The translations under genes were made by a program, and so were the position numbers. This document shows, piece after piece, positions 1 through 9,167 of a stretch of DNA of 64,000 nucleotides (position 1 is its first letter; each line of letters opens with the position of its first letter). The notes under the pieces are model-generated. The model worked only from the letters and a program-made list of their open reading frames with translations. It had not been told where the DNA came from and did not search any database. The DNA lies in the NCBI RefSeq assembly GCF_029761915.1, contig NZ_CP121695.1:4183501-4247500 (forward strand), read 5' to 3'. The stretch comes from Bradyrhizobium sp. CB1650 (lineage in GTDB: Bacteria; Pseudomonadota; Alphaproteobacteria; Rhizobiales; Xanthobacteraceae).

Positions 1-261
1 GCCGATTTCCTAGCATCTTTCTGTTACAGCCGCGCCTGCGGCGAAATATCTCCACCGGAAGGACACGGCTTCGATTGCCCCGATAATGCCTTTTATGACC
101 AGCATCACGCTGCCCCGACGTTTTCTGGAACCGAAATGGTCCTGACAGCGACTAATCGGCAACCATTGAGAAAAGTCGCGATCCCCCTATCGAATCGTTA
201 ACCACTCGTTCAGGCCCCGCATGGAAATGCTGGTCGATCGGAAGAAGTCTGGAAGTGAACT
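1..261. other. Non-coding lead-in
   Basis: I see no convincing gene here. Short reading frames on both strands have no ribosome binding site or recognisable protein sequence. The last 60 bases carry the leader of the gene starting at 262, with a GGAAG ribosome site just before its ATG. Confidence 0.6.
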
Positions 262-834
262 ATGTCTGCCGTTGCGCCTAAGTCCGTCGAGTCCGCCTCC
301 CTCGAACCGTCCTGCCGCGATACCGCGGCCCATGCGCTGACCATCGTGCGGGACGGCGTGATCACGGGTGAGGGCCCGACCACCAAGGGCAGGGTGCATT
401 TCTCCCGCTCGCTCGACGCCGACGACACCGCCTGGTGCACGCGCATCCTGACCGCTGCCGCGGTCAATGACCAGCCGATCAGCCGCGCCGAAGCCGAGGT
501 TCTGTTCGAGATCAACGAGGCCGCGACCGAGCGCACCGATGGCGGCCGGTTCGATGACCTACTTGCCAAGGCCGTTGCTCATTATGCAGCAAGCGCCTCG
601 GGACTGAAGGTGCCGCCGCGCAGCGTCGCGCTGTCGCCGGAGGCCGACATCGAGAGCTGGGCGCCGTCCTACGCCTCCAAGGTCAACAGCGAGATGCTGG
701 AATGGATCGCCGGCCAGATGCGCGGCAAGCGCCACAACAATCGTCGTCTGATGGCGATGGTGGCGACTTTCCTGGGCGCCACCGCGCTGCCTCTGGCGGG
801 CCAATTGCCGAACGTGTTCGACATCGGCATGTAG
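262..834 (+). CDS. Hypothetical protein with C-terminal hydrophobic segment
   Basis: I do not recognise this 190-residue protein. It has no signal peptide. The first 160 residues are hydrophilic and alanine-rich. Near the C terminus a basic patch (KRHNNRR) is followed by one hydrophobic stretch at about residues 168-184, which could be a single membrane anchor. A GGAAG ribosome site lies a few bases before the ATG. The gene stands alone and converges on the phosphatase-family gene, with a strong terminator between them. Codon use matches the neighbouring core genes, so it is probably a real lineage-specific gene. Confidence 0.75.
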   Translation: MSAVAPKSVESASLEPSCRDTAAHALTIVRDGVITGEGPTTKGRVHFSRSLDADDTAWCTRILTAAAVNDQPISRAEAEVLFEINEAATERTDGGRFDDLLAKAVAHYAASASGLKVPPRSVALSPEADIESWAPSYASKVNSEMLEWIAGQMRGKRHNNRRLMAMVATFLGATALPLAGQLPNVFDIGM

Positions 835-896
835 GTTTTGGGCATGTAAGGTTGGACTTGTGGGATTTTCGCGCCTCTCGTAAGGATGCGATGAAG

Positions 897-924
897 CGGC
901 GGGGTTATTTCCCCGCCGTTTTTT
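897..924 (+). terminator. Rho-independent terminator
   Basis: An 8-bp perfect GC-rich stem (CGGCGGGG at 897-904 with CCCCGCCG at 911-918), a 6-base loop and six T residues at 919-924 make a textbook terminator for the hypothetical gene. It overlaps the last codons of the convergent gene on the minus strand. Confidence 0.9.
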
Positions 925-2758
925 GTTTGCCAGTCTCCGGCTCGAGCCCGAGCGTGCGACCTGAGAAGCCGGCAGCGTCGAAATAGCGCTGGCTGCCGAC
1001 GCGCTGGAAGTTGAGGACGGTCTGCAGGCCGTTCTCGGCAGGCCTCGACTTCACCACGCCGGCATGGGCCGCGGGGGTCGCGCCGTTCGGCATCGCTTCC
1101 GTCATCACGCGCCCGATCAGATTGCCCTTGGGCTTGACGGCAAGCCCCAGGAGTTTCGCCGCGGTGGCACCAACGTCGGCATTGCTGACGGGGAGGGCAT
1201 CGGTATAGCCGGCTTTGAAGTCGGGTCCGATCGCCGCCATGAAATTCATGGTATCGCCGCGGCTGAAGCTGCCATGCATGCCCTGGCCCTGGCGCAGCAC
1301 GGTGTCGGCGACTTGCACCGAGCAGTTGGTCGGCGCCTCGCCGCAGTCGCTGGCATAGGAGCGGAAGTTGACCACGATGGATGGCGTTGGCGTCGCCGCC
1401 TTGCCCTTCAGGCTCAATTGCGACATCGACAGAGTGCCGGCGAAGTTGCCGAGACTATCATCGACGAAAATGCCGCTGACGTAGTCCTGGGCGAGCAGCG
1501 CGCCGACGACGCGCCTGGCAAGCTTGCGATCCTGGCCCGGCAGATAGATCAGATCCGATCCCCCATTGGTGGCGACGACGACATCCGGCTTGGTCGGATC
1601 CTTGCCCAGCACGCCGTTGCCGGCCTTGGGATGCTTGTTGCCTTCAACCTTCGCATTCTTGTCGTTGGGGTCGAACAGCGGCAGGTCGAGTGCCCTGGCG
1701 AGGTCCAGCGCCAGAAAGCCCATCGGCAAGAAGTCCTTGGGCGTGTCGTCATAGCTGACCTTGGCCGAGGGGCTGGTCTTGCTTTCCTTGGAGATGGTCG
1801 AGAAGCCGTGGTCGGCTTGGACCATGATATTGGTGTTGGCGGCGAGCCCGAGCTCGTCCAGCGCCTTGCGCAGTTGCGCAAGGTTGTCGTCGGCGTTCCT
1901 GATGCCGGCCATCGAGGTCGGCCCGTTGATCCCGGGCTTGATCTCGTTCAGGCTGTCGCCGGTGTTGTGCTGGCTGCCGTCGGGATCGCGCGACCAGAAT
2001 ACCAGCACGAAGGGCTTGTTGCGCGCCTTGAACATCGGCAGCACGACCTTGGTGGCGACGTCGGCGAAATAGGCCTGCTGCGCGACGTTGGCGACGGTGG
2101 TGCCGGGCGTCTTGGCGTCGCCGGCCTTGGCGTTATCACCGCGCGATGGAGTGGCGAGAGGCAGGCCGGCCTTGGTCAGGGCCGTCTTGACCTCGTCCGA
2201 CAGCGGCACGCCGTTCTTGCCGCCAGTGGCGTCGTCGAACACGATTGAATGCAGGCCCGGCTTGTCGGGACGATCGGTATGGTCGAACTGATAGGTCGGA
2301 CCGACCTTGCCGATCGCAGCCGTGCTCAAGCCCTTGTCGCGGGCCATCTTCAAAATGGTCTCCTCGTTGAGATAGTCGCCTTTGAAGTGCTCGTCGATAT
2401 CGCCGAGGACCGCATCGTTCTCGATGAAGGGGACCACGGTATCGCCGGCGGGCACCGACGTGTAGTTGGTCCAGATCGTGTTGGAGAACACGCCGGTGTC
2501 ACCGAGATAATGTCCGGTCGACATTGCCGAGCCGTTTGCCATGGTGAAGGTCGGAAACAGCGAATGGGGGTTCTTGAAGTTGACGCCCTTGTCGCGGACC
2601 TCTGCCATCGCCGGCGCCGTCTCGGGAGTGACCTTCAGCGCGCGCAGGCCGTCAGGGATGAACAGGATCAGGTTACGGGGCGTGTTGTTCTGCGCGGAGG
2701 CAAGTCCGGTGGACAGCACTGTCAATCCGGCGGACAGCAACACCAGTGAACGGCGCAT
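905..2758 (-). CDS. Secreted alkaline phosphatase superfamily enzyme (type I phosphodiesterase/nucleotide pyrophosphatase-like)
   Basis: This 617-residue protein starts with a clear signal peptide (residues 1-22, ending ASA), so it should act in the periplasm or outside the cell. The metal-binding pattern of the alkaline phosphatase superfamily is visible: FIPDG with Asp36, a TFTMANG segment carrying the probable Thr nucleophile, D-P-D-G-S-Q-H-N in the middle, then A-D-H-G and a late M-H-G. The likely reaction is metal-dependent hydrolysis of phosphate mono- or diesters. The exact substrate cannot be read from sequence. A GGGAGA ribosome site precedes the ATG. The gene is monocistronic. Confidence 0.85.
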   Translation of the reverse strand: MRRSLVLLSAGLTVLSTGLASAQNNTPRNLILFIPDGLRALKVTPETAPAMAEVRDKGVNFKNPHSLFPTFTMANGSAMSTGHYLGDTGVFSNTIWTNYTSVPAGDTVVPFIENDAVLGDIDEHFKGDYLNEETILKMARDKGLSTAAIGKVGPTYQFDHTDRPDKPGLHSIVFDDATGGKNGVPLSDEVKTALTKAGLPLATPSRGDNAKAGDAKTPGTTVANVAQQAYFADVATKVVLPMFKARNKPFVLVFWSRDPDGSQHNTGDSLNEIKPGINGPTSMAGIRNADDNLAQLRKALDELGLAANTNIMVQADHGFSTISKESKTSPSAKVSYDDTPKDFLPMGFLALDLARALDLPLFDPNDKNAKVEGNKHPKAGNGVLGKDPTKPDVVVATNGGSDLIYLPGQDRKLARRVVGALLAQDYVSGIFVDDSLGNFAGTLSMSQLSLKGKAATPTPSIVVNFRSYASDCGEAPTNCSVQVADTVLRQGQGMHGSFSRGDTMNFMAAIGPDFKAGYTDALPVSNADVGATAAKLLGLAVKPKGNLIGRVMTEAMPNGATPAAHAGVVKSRPAENGLQTVLNFQRVGSQRYFDAAGFSGRTLGLEPETGKQKTAGK

Positions 2759-3070
2759 AGATCTCTCCCAGCGATGAGGCGGCTTGGCGGCCGACCACGG
2801 CCGCTGTCTTCGTTTAGTTTTGCTGCATGACGGTTTTGTTACAAGGGCTGTCGGCTACGAAAAAGGGATGGGGAGGGGTGGGGAAGGCGCTGCCTCAGGC
2901 TCGCAATGACGGTGCTTGTTGCGGCGGAGTGCAGACCAGCTCACGAGCAATTCAACACGAACTCAAAATTCGATCAAAAAATAGTTTCAACGTCGATGTC
3001 TGGACCCTCAAGGACCACCGTGTTTTGCCGTCGGGCAGTGCAAGAGGTTATGGCCGCGATGGGCCGGCCG
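2759..3070. other. Intergenic region with REP-like fragment
   Basis: No gene is seen in these 312 bases. They contain the promoter side of the phosphatase gene and a short REP-like fragment at about 2893-2912. Its reverse complement, CCGTCATTGCGAGC, also occurs near 44200. Small open frames here look like chance. Confidence 0.5.
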
Positions 3071-3388
3071 TCAGTCCCGCGCGGTCTGTATCCGTGGGGT
3101 CTGCGCGAGCGCCTGCGCGGGCTTCACCGCGGGCGGGTAGCCTCCGCCGTTCGCCAGATCGCGTCGCAGCGATGGCGGCGCTGCGTGCAGCGCGAAGATG
3201 ATCGCGATCTGGGTTCTGTTCTGGAGACGGTATTTGCGCATGATGTTGCCGATATGCGCCCGTACCGTGTTCTCCGAAATCCTGAGCTCGTAGGCGATGT
3301 TCTTGTTCTGCATCCCGCGTGCAATGAGCATCATCAGCTCGCGCTCACGCGGCGTCGGCGTAATCGAATCTTTCGGATCGGGGCTCAT
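3071..3388 (-). CDS. Small LuxR-type HTH regulator without receiver domain
   Basis: A 105-residue protein consisting mostly of a LuxR/FixJ-type helix-turn-helix (residues 10-70: TPRERELMMLIARG, then ISENTVRAHIGNIMRKY). No receiver or ligand domain is present, so its activity must be set by expression, partners or C-terminal residues. I chose the ATG at 3388 because GGAGGAG lies seven bases upstream; longer in-frame extensions have no such site. It is the last gene of the MacA/ATPase/permease operon, about 50 bases after the permease. It is probably a DNA-binding regulator acting on this exporter locus or on the curlin operon next to it (inference). Confidence 0.85.
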   Translation of the reverse strand: MSPDPKDSITPTPRERELMMLIARGMQNKNIAYELRISENTVRAHIGNIMRKYRLQNRTQIAIIFALHAAPPSLRRDLANGGGYPPAVKPAQALAQTPRIQTARD

Positions 3389-3437
3389 GGCTAGCTCCTC
3401 CCTGGCCTTTGATTGATGCGAACACCCCAGCATGTTC

Positions 3438-4661
3438 TCACTCCGTCTTGAGCGCCTCGATCGGACTGAGCTTGGACGCCTTGTGTGCAGGATAGAAACC
3501 AAAGATGAGACCGGTCACGATCGAAAAGGCGAGGGCAAGGCCGATCGCTTCGCTATCGATCGACGTGATCCACCCGGCCATGCGGGCGACCGTCATCGAC
3601 AGTGTGACACCACCGACGACGCCGATGGCGCCGCCGAGAAGGCAGAGCACGAGTGCCTCGCAGAGAAACTGGAGGCGGATGTCCCGCATCCGACCGCCGA
3701 GCGCGCGGCGGATGCCGATTTCCCGTGTGCGCTCGGTGACCGACACGATCATGACGTTCATGATGCTGATGCCGCCGACGAGCAGCGAGACCGAAGCGAT
3801 GGCCACGAGCAGAAGCGCCACCGTGCGGATGGCTCCCTGCTGGGCTTCCATGGCGGCGGCCGGATCCTGGACCTTGAAGTCGTCCTCCTGCCCGGCAAGG
3901 ATGCGGTGACGCTGCCGCAGGAGGCTTTCGATCTCGGATCGCGCGCCCGCCATCTGACCGCCGGCGGCCACCTTGGCGATGATGTAGGCGACCGAATCCC
4001 GGTTGATGTTGCTGGCGCTGCCGAGGAAGCGCAGCTTGGCCGTGGTGAGCGGGACGAAGGCGACGTCGTCCTGTGACGGATCCTTGTGATCGAGCACGCC
4101 GACCACTTCGAGCGGGACCTTCATGATCCTGATCTGCGCGCCAATCGGATCGTCGCCCGGGGCGAACAGCTCGCGCGCGACCGTGCTTCCGAGGATCACG
4201 ACCTTTCCCGCGCCGGCCTCCTCAGTGCCGGAGAAATAGCGCCCCGCCGCGAGCTGCCAATCGCGCACCATGAAGTGACCGGTTGTCGTGCCGTTGATCG
4301 TGGTGTTCCAGTTCTTGCCCTCGTGAATGACCTGCGCCGTTCCGGCGATCGAGCCGGCCGCAGCCTGGATCTCCGGGATCTGCTCGAGGATGGCCTGCAC
4401 GTCGCTTTCCGTCATCGTCAGCTTGCTGCCGTCCTTCAGGCGCACGCCGCCTTGATAGACCGCGCCGGGCGTGATCATCAGCACGTTGGCGCCGATCGAG
4501 CGGATCTGCTCCTGGAGGCGAAGCTGCGCGCCGGCGCCGATCGCGAAGACCGTCACGATCGACGCGACGCCGATCACGATGCCGAGCATGGTGAGGAAGC
4601 TGCGCAGCGGATTGAGGCGCAGGGCGTGCAGAGCGATCTGGAAGCCCTGGAGCATCGTCAT
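3438..4661 (-). CDS. MacB-type ABC transporter permease
   Basis: A 407-residue inner-membrane protein with the MacB layout: one N-terminal transmembrane helix (about 18-38, in LTMLGIVIGVASIV), a large periplasmic core domain to about residue 270, then the three-helix FtsX domain ending at the C terminus. The segment VTERTREIGIRRALG is the characteristic FtsX coupling motif. Unlike classical MacB, the ATPase is a separate protein, encoded just upstream with a 4-base overlap (ATGA), so the two are co-translated. With MacA it should form a tripartite mechanotransmission exporter for a peptide, lipoprotein or small molecule. No outer-membrane TolC partner lies in the window. Confidence 0.92.
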   Translation of the reverse strand: MTMLQGFQIALHALRLNPLRSFLTMLGIVIGVASIVTVFAIGAGAQLRLQEQIRSIGANVLMITPGAVYQGGVRLKDGSKLTMTESDVQAILEQIPEIQAAAGSIAGTAQVIHEGKNWNTTINGTTTGHFMVRDWQLAAGRYFSGTEEAGAGKVVILGSTVARELFAPGDDPIGAQIRIMKVPLEVVGVLDHKDPSQDDVAFVPLTTAKLRFLGSASNINRDSVAYIIAKVAAGGQMAGARSEIESLLRQRHRILAGQEDDFKVQDPAAAMEAQQGAIRTVALLLVAIASVSLLVGGISIMNVMIVSVTERTREIGIRRALGGRMRDIRLQFLCEALVLCLLGGAIGVVGGVTLSMTVARMAGWITSIDSEAIGLALAFSIVTGLIFGFYPAHKASKLSPIEALKTE

Positions 4662-5383
4662 GACGCAGCGCTCCGCTTCGGCACCACCGGAACCTGCCTC
4701 TCGTCGCTGACGAGCTCGCCGTCATGCAGGCGGATCGTGCGCCGGCACTGCGTCGCAATGCCTGGATCATGCGTGATCATCACGATGGTCTGGCCGATCT
4801 GGTTGAGTGCGAAGAAGAGCGCCAGGATCTCGGCGCCGGTCCGGCTGTCGAGCGCGCCGGTCGGCTCGTCGGCGAGCACGATCAGCGGGGAGGCGATCAG
4901 CGCCCGCGCGATGGCGATGCGTTGCTGTTCGCCGCCCGAGAGCTGCCGCGGGAAATGATGCGCCCGGTGCAGCATGCCGACGGCTTGAAGGCTCTGTTCG
5001 GCCCGCTCAAGGCGTTGCTTGCGGCCGACGCCGCAATAGACCAGCGGCAGGGCGACGTTCTCGATGGCGTTGTGGCGTGCGAGCAGGTTGTAGGACTGGA
5101 ATACGAAGCCGATGCTGCGGGCGCGCAAGGACGACCTGCGGTCCTCCGAGAGGTCGGCGACATTCGCCCCTTCGAGATAGATTTCGCCCTCGCTCGGCAG
5201 ATCGAGCAGCCCGATCATGTTCATCAGCGTCGACTTGCCCGAACCGGATGGTCCCATCACGGCGAGGATCTCGCCTTCGTCGATGTCGAAGCTGACATTG
5301 CGCACCGCCGTCACTGCGATCCCGTCCGTGCGGTAGGTCCTGCACACCGACTGGAGGCTGATGAGGGGCAGGGGAGCGGTCAT
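4658..5383 (-). CDS. MacB/LolD-type ABC transporter ATP-binding protein
   Basis: A 241-residue ATPase. Walker A is GPSGSGKST (44-52), the signature is LSGGE (148-152) followed by QQRIAIARAL, and Walker B is IVLADEP (168-174). The sequence falls in the MacB/LolD/FtsE subgroup that powers FtsX-type permeases. It overlaps the adaptor gene and the permease gene by 4 bases each, which points to a tight transcription and translation unit. It energises the neighbouring permease from the cytoplasmic side. Confidence 0.95.
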   Translation of the reverse strand: MTAPLPLISLQSVCRTYRTDGIAVTAVRNVSFDIDEGEILAVMGPSGSGKSTLMNMIGLLDLPSEGEIYLEGANVADLSEDRRSSLRARSIGFVFQSYNLLARHNAIENVALPLVYCGVGRKQRLERAEQSLQAVGMLHRAHHFPRQLSGGEQQRIAIARALIASPLIVLADEPTGALDSRTGAEILALFFALNQIGQTIVMITHDPGIATQCRRTIRLHDGELVSDERQVPVVPKRSAAS

Positions 5384-6804
5384 GATCCGAACCTGATTCC
5401 GAATAATTCCACGCCGGCCGGCCGGATCGCCTGGCCGATGGCGACCTGGCTGCCTTCGACGAGCTCTCCGCTCTTGAGCGCGACCTGTTCGGTGCCTGCC
5501 GCGCCGACAGTCACCGGGATGCGCTGGAGCGAGCCGCTGGCGGTACGCACCCAGACGCCGCTGCGTCCTGGAGTCGTGTCGGCCCGTGCGCCCGAGGGCT
5601 GGAAGCGCAGCGCGGCCAGCGGAACCTTCAACACGTCGTCCTGCCGCTCGATCACGATCTTCACCAGCGCGGTCATTCCGGGCAGCAGCGCGCCGTCGAG
5701 ATTGGAGGTCGATAGCACGACGGTATAGGTGACCACGTGCTGCTGGGTCTGCGGCGCCTTGCGCACCTGCCGCACCACCGCCTCGAAGCGGCGGTCGGGA
5801 TAGGAATCCACTGTGAAGTGAGCGCGCTGGCCCGACGCGATGCGGCCGATGTCGGCTTCATCGACCTGCGCGTGAATCTCCATGTCCTCCAGGCGGTGGG
5901 CGACCATGAAGGTGGTGCGCGACTCCAGGCCGACCGCGAGCGTCTGGCCCTCGTTGATGAACCTGCCGACCACGACGCCGTCGATCGGCGAACGGATCAC
6001 CGTGCGGTCGAGATCCGCCTGCGCCGCCGCCAGCACGGCCGCCTTTTCGGGAACCGCCATTTTCGCCTGCTGCAGCTCGGCCTCGATCCTGCGGACGTCG
6101 GCCAGCGCGCCGTCCACGGAATAGGCATTGAGGGACATGAGGACCTCGGCCTCGCGCTCCTGGGCCAATCGAGCGGTGAATTCGGTCTGCGCGTCGTCGA
6201 CTGCGGTCGTCGCCACAACGTTTTGCGACTGAAGCGCCAGCTTGCGCTGCAACGTCTTCTGTGCCGACGCCTTGACCGCCTGGGCGCTATCGAGCTTGGC
6301 GGCGAGCACGTCCCGGCTGCCCTTGGCGTTTTGCAGATCGATCCTGGCGCGATCGAGCTTGGCCCGCTGGATGTCGACCAGGGAGTTGGCGACTGCCAGC
6401 GCTGCCTTGGCCTCGTCGACCTTGGCCGCGAAGCTGCGGGGATCGATCAGGGCGAGTGGCTGGTCCTTGCTGACGGTGTCGTTGAAGTCAACATAGACCC
6501 GGGCGAGCTGCCCGGACAGTTGCGAACCCACCTCGATCGTCTTGACCGGTTGTAGGGCGCCCGTGACGGTCACGGTCTGCTCGATCGTGCCGCGTTGAAT
6601 AGAGGCGTAGCGGAACACTGGCGCATCGGACCCGAAGGTCGCGGCCTCGCCGCCGGGTGCAAGGAACCGCCTGGTCGATTCATAGGCGCGCGCCGCTGCG
6701 TCGGTCGCGCCGCCGGCAGCGCCCGTGATCAGCGGCACAGCGCCGTAGGCTGCAGCGAGGCCGCATGCAGTTCCAAGCAATGCAATGACTGGCACAAATC
6801 GCAT
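5380..6804 (-). CDS. MacA/HlyD-family periplasmic adaptor protein
   Basis: A 474-residue membrane-fusion protein. It begins with a hydrophobic anchor (VPVIALLGTACGLAAAYG), followed by a lipoyl/beta-barrel half (GSQLSGQLARVYVDFNDTVSKDQPL), a long alpha-helical hairpin at about residues 135-290, the second lipoyl half (DRTVIRSPIDGVVVGRFINEGQTL) and a C-terminal beta-barrel. I chose the ATG at 6804 because the anchor begins there and an AAGAAGG site precedes it; the open frame extends further upstream but without protein-like sequence. It should bridge the permease to an outer-membrane channel. It is the first gene of the operon and diverges from the response regulator at 7377. Confidence 0.9.
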   Translation of the reverse strand: MRFVPVIALLGTACGLAAAYGAVPLITGAAGGATDAAARAYESTRRFLAPGGEAATFGSDAPVFRYASIQRGTIEQTVTVTGALQPVKTIEVGSQLSGQLARVYVDFNDTVSKDQPLALIDPRSFAAKVDEAKAALAVANSLVDIQRAKLDRARIDLQNAKGSRDVLAAKLDSAQAVKASAQKTLQRKLALQSQNVVATTAVDDAQTEFTARLAQEREAEVLMSLNAYSVDGALADVRRIEAELQQAKMAVPEKAAVLAAAQADLDRTVIRSPIDGVVVGRFINEGQTLAVGLESRTTFMVAHRLEDMEIHAQVDEADIGRIASGQRAHFTVDSYPDRRFEAVVRQVRKAPQTQQHVVTYTVVLSTSNLDGALLPGMTALVKIVIERQDDVLKVPLAALRFQPSGARADTTPGRSGVWVRTASGSLQRIPVTVGAAGTEQVALKSGELVEGSQVAIGQAIRPAGVELFGIRFGS

Positions 6805-7376
6805 ATTGAAAACCCCGCCTTCTTGAAATGACTTGGCGGAATCCGATATCGCGCTATGATTGTAAATCGCGCGATGCGATACCGGCATCTTCAGTATGTC
6901 GTCGTTCTTAGGACGACGGACGGGCGCGCTCCATGATTCAGAAGTAAAGTTCACGCCTGCGACGTTTCGTGATTTGCACGACTCGCATACCGGGCGTATT
7001 CGAATTGATGCGCGTTGTAATTGAACTCGATAGCTGACTGAACGTCCCGTATGGTTTGGCAGACCATTGTCGTTCAAGTCGGCGTACGGTGGGTACGCCA
7101 TGATGCAGTTCGCGATATCGTGGCCGCAATGCCGAATTGCCGCATCCTCGACATGGCGTCTTGCCGCGACTGCGGCGTCGAATCCTTTCAATCACGAAGG
7201 CCGATATGTGAACGCCTTCACTCGTCTCGACCGGGTGTTGGCCTTAAGACGTCGAGACGACGGGCCGATACGACTTGTCAGGCCCGTGCGTATGCCTTCA
7301 AGCACCTTCATCGCTTGCAAAAAGAATGAGCGGCTCGTTGCTGGATCATCGGCCTCAAGTCCGGGAGTCTGTTGCT
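6805..7376. promoter_or_regulatory. Long divergent regulatory region with 10-bp inverted repeat
   Basis: This 572-base region separates the exporter operon from the response regulator/curlin operon. It is less GC-rich than its neighbours and shows no convincing gene. A perfect 10-bp inverted repeat (TCGTCTCGAC at 7222-7231, its complement at 7251-7260, 19-base spacer) sits 116 bases before the regulator start. It could be an operator or a leader hairpin. A weaker repeat (CGTCGT/ACGACG) lies near 6899-6917. Confidence 0.5.
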
Positions 7377-8024
7377 ATGAGTTCAAATCAAGCCACAGTT
7401 TACGTCGTTGATGATGAAATTGAGATTCGAAATGCGATCGGAAGTCTCTGTGAGGAGACGGGGCACCGGGTCAGGTTGTTCGCCTCAACGGACGAATTCC
7501 TGAACGAGAGCCTCTCCGACGGGCCGTCGTGCCTCGTGCTCGACGTCCGCTTTCCCGGTACGTCGCCGACCGGGCTCGAGCTTCAGCGCAGGCTGGCTGA
7601 ATCGGGCGTGCCGATTCCGATCGTCTTCATCAGCGGTCATTCGGACGTCCGCGTCTCGGTCGAGGCGATGAAGCGTGGTGCGGTCGAGTTTCTGCCAAAA
7701 CCGTTCCGCGAGCAGGAGATTCTCGACGCCATCAGGCACGGGATCGAGCGCGATCGCGCGCGTCTCGCGCGCGAAGGCGCGGTACGCGGAGCTAGGCAGC
7801 GCGTCGAAACGCTGACGGCCCGCGAGCGGGAGATCATGCTGCTGATGGCGGACGGGCTCGTCGCCAAGCAGATCGCGGCAAAGCTCGGCGTCAGCGAGGT
7901 GACGGTGAAGGTCCATCGCGCCAGGATGATGCGAAAGCTCGAGCTTCGATCGCCGATCGAGGTGGTGAGGTTGATCGACAGCATGGGACCGGAAGCGGAG
8001 ACAATGCGCTTCAGCGCGAGCTAG
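7377..8024 (+). CDS. FixJ/NarL-type response regulator
   Basis: A 215-residue two-domain regulator. The receiver domain has the acidic pocket V-D-D-E (11-14), phospho-acceptor Asp56 in LVLDVRFPG, Ser86 in FISGHSD and Lys108 in LPKPF. The LuxR-type HTH follows (LTAREREIMLLMADG, then SEVTVKVHRARMMRKL). I chose the ATG at 7377 because the receiver fold begins right after it; an in-frame ATG at 7326 is possible. No sensor kinase is adjacent. It sits directly upstream of five small secreted-protein genes and divergent from the MacA-type operon, so it is the natural candidate regulator of both (inference). Confidence 0.92.
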   Translation: MSSNQATVYVVDDEIEIRNAIGSLCEETGHRVRLFASTDEFLNESLSDGPSCLVLDVRFPGTSPTGLELQRRLAESGVPIPIVFISGHSDVRVSVEAMKRGAVEFLPKPFREQEILDAIRHGIERDRARLAREGAVRGARQRVETLTAREREIMLLMADGLVAKQIAAKLGVSEVTVKVHRARMMRKLELRSPIEVVRLIDSMGPEAETMRFSAS

Positions 8025-8066
8025 TCGCTCATCCAGACGCGCGAGCGGCGCTGCAACGCGCAGCGT

Positions 8067-8084
8067 CTAGTCGGTCCAGACTAG
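8067..8084. promoter_or_regulatory. Palindrome CTAGTC-N6-GACTAG
   Basis: A perfect 6+6 inverted repeat 43 bases after the response regulator stop codon and about 120 bases before the first curlin-like gene. It has no T-run, so it looks more like a protein-binding site in the curlin promoter region than a terminator. Its function is inferred from position only. Confidence 0.4.
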
Positions 8085-8202
8085 CATGAACTGCAGTCTG
8101 TCGCATGGAGGACGATCGGTTCACAGTGATCCCATGATGTCGGCCTCCCCAACCCACGGCATCACAACTCTGGTCAGATATTTGTCAGAAAAGGGATTAC
8201 CC

Positions 8203-8601
8203 ATGCGCAAGTTGCTCCTCGCTTCCGCCACCCTGCTCGCACTGTCCTCCGCTGCTCACGCGGCCAACACCGCCACCACCGTTCAGATGGGCGGCGCAAA
8301 CAGCTCCACCGTGACGCAGAACGGCGTGACGAATGACACCTCCAACACGACCCAGGTCGGCTTCTTCAACTCCGCGACCACGCTGCAGGGTCTCGGCACT
8401 CCGTCACTCAACAATGCCAGCACGGTGAGCCAGACTGGTGGTATCGTGAATACCGCCACCACCATGCAGAACGCGTTCTTCAACAACAACAGCTCGATCA
8501 CCCAGAGCTCGTTCCCGCTCGCGCCGCCGAGCAACAGCGCGACCGTGGGGCAGAACTCGATCTTCCTCTTCGGGAACACGAGCACCATCAACCAGCACTA
8601 A
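8203..8601 (+). CDS. Secreted curlin-repeat protein 1
   Basis: A 132-residue protein with a clear signal peptide (1-20, ending AHA). The mature part is rich in Asn, Thr, Ser and Gln. It repeats the pattern Q-x-G-x2-N-x5-Q about every 18-22 residues (VQMGGANSSTVTQNG, TQVGFFNSATTLQG, SQTGGIVNTATTMQ). This is the strand-turn-strand pattern of curli subunits (CsgA/CsgB) that build extracellular amyloid fibres. I chose the ATG at 8203 because the signal peptide starts there. It is the first of five co-directional secreted-protein genes. No csgG/csgE/csgF export genes are in the window. Confidence 0.85.
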   Translation: MRKLLLASATLLALSSAAHAANTATTVQMGGANSSTVTQNGVTNDTSNTTQVGFFNSATTLQGLGTPSLNNASTVSQTGGIVNTATTMQNAFFNNNSSITQSSFPLAPPSNSATVGQNSIFLFGNTSTINQH

Positions 8602-8724
8602 GCCGGCCCCGAACCGTCCCGGGCGCGTCGCAGCGCGCGGCACGTCCGGGCGGTATTTCAAAGCACCGCACCAGGCCGTCCGACCAACGGCGGTTCGACG
8701 GCCCGATATTCGCGGAGGAATCAT

Positions 8725-9123
8725 ATGCGCATAAAATTCATCGTTGCGATGGTCGTCACCCTCAGCGCGTTAACCGCTGTCGAGGCTCATGCCGGCAATT
8801 CGGCGAGCGTGCTGCAGTTCGGTGGAGCGAATAGCTCCTTCATCTCCCAGAGCGGCGGGACCAGCAACACCGCCACGACCCTGCAATTCGGCACGACGAA
8901 TTGGGCGACGACCTTGCAGGCGGGAACGCCGACGTCGATCAACTCGCTGACGATCGGGCAGGGTGGCTCGTCGATTGGCCCCTCGACCAGCAATACGGCA
9001 CTGGCCGGTCAGAGCGGCGGTTCGAACACGAGCCTGATCGGGCAGATCGGCGCCAACAACGCGGCCTTGCTGTCTCAATTCGGCCTTTTGAACGGATCGA
9101 CGGTTCTTCAGCAGACCCCGTGA
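8725..9123 (+). CDS. Secreted curlin-repeat protein 2
   Basis: A 132-residue protein with a signal peptide ending AHA at about residue 23. The mature part carries curlin-like repeats: LQFGGANSSFISQSG, LQFGTTNWATTLQAG, GQSGGSNTSLIGQIGANNAALLSQFG. The regular Gln and Asn ladder fits an amyloid beta-solenoid subunit. A GGAGG ribosome site precedes the ATG. It is paralogous to the genes on either side. Which of the set is the major subunit and which the nucleator cannot be told from sequence. Confidence 0.85.
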   Translation: MRIKFIVAMVVTLSALTAVEAHAGNSASVLQFGGANSSFISQSGGTSNTATTLQFGTTNWATTLQAGTPTSINSLTIGQGGSSIGPSTSNTALAGQSGGSNTSLIGQIGANNAALLSQFGLLNGSTVLQQTP

Positions 9124-9167
9124 CCACGGGGTTCATTCCTGATTTCGCAACCGTGCAGGGGCCTATC

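Noticed and set aside
1064..2248. Long plus-strand open frame opposite the phosphatase-family gene
   Set aside because: It is the antisense shadow of a well-conserved gene with signal peptide and metal motifs; the translated sequence has no family features.
7051..7411. Small frames in the regulatory region upstream of the response regulator
   Set aside because: No ribosome sites, no protein-like composition, and they overlap inverted repeats likely to be regulatory.
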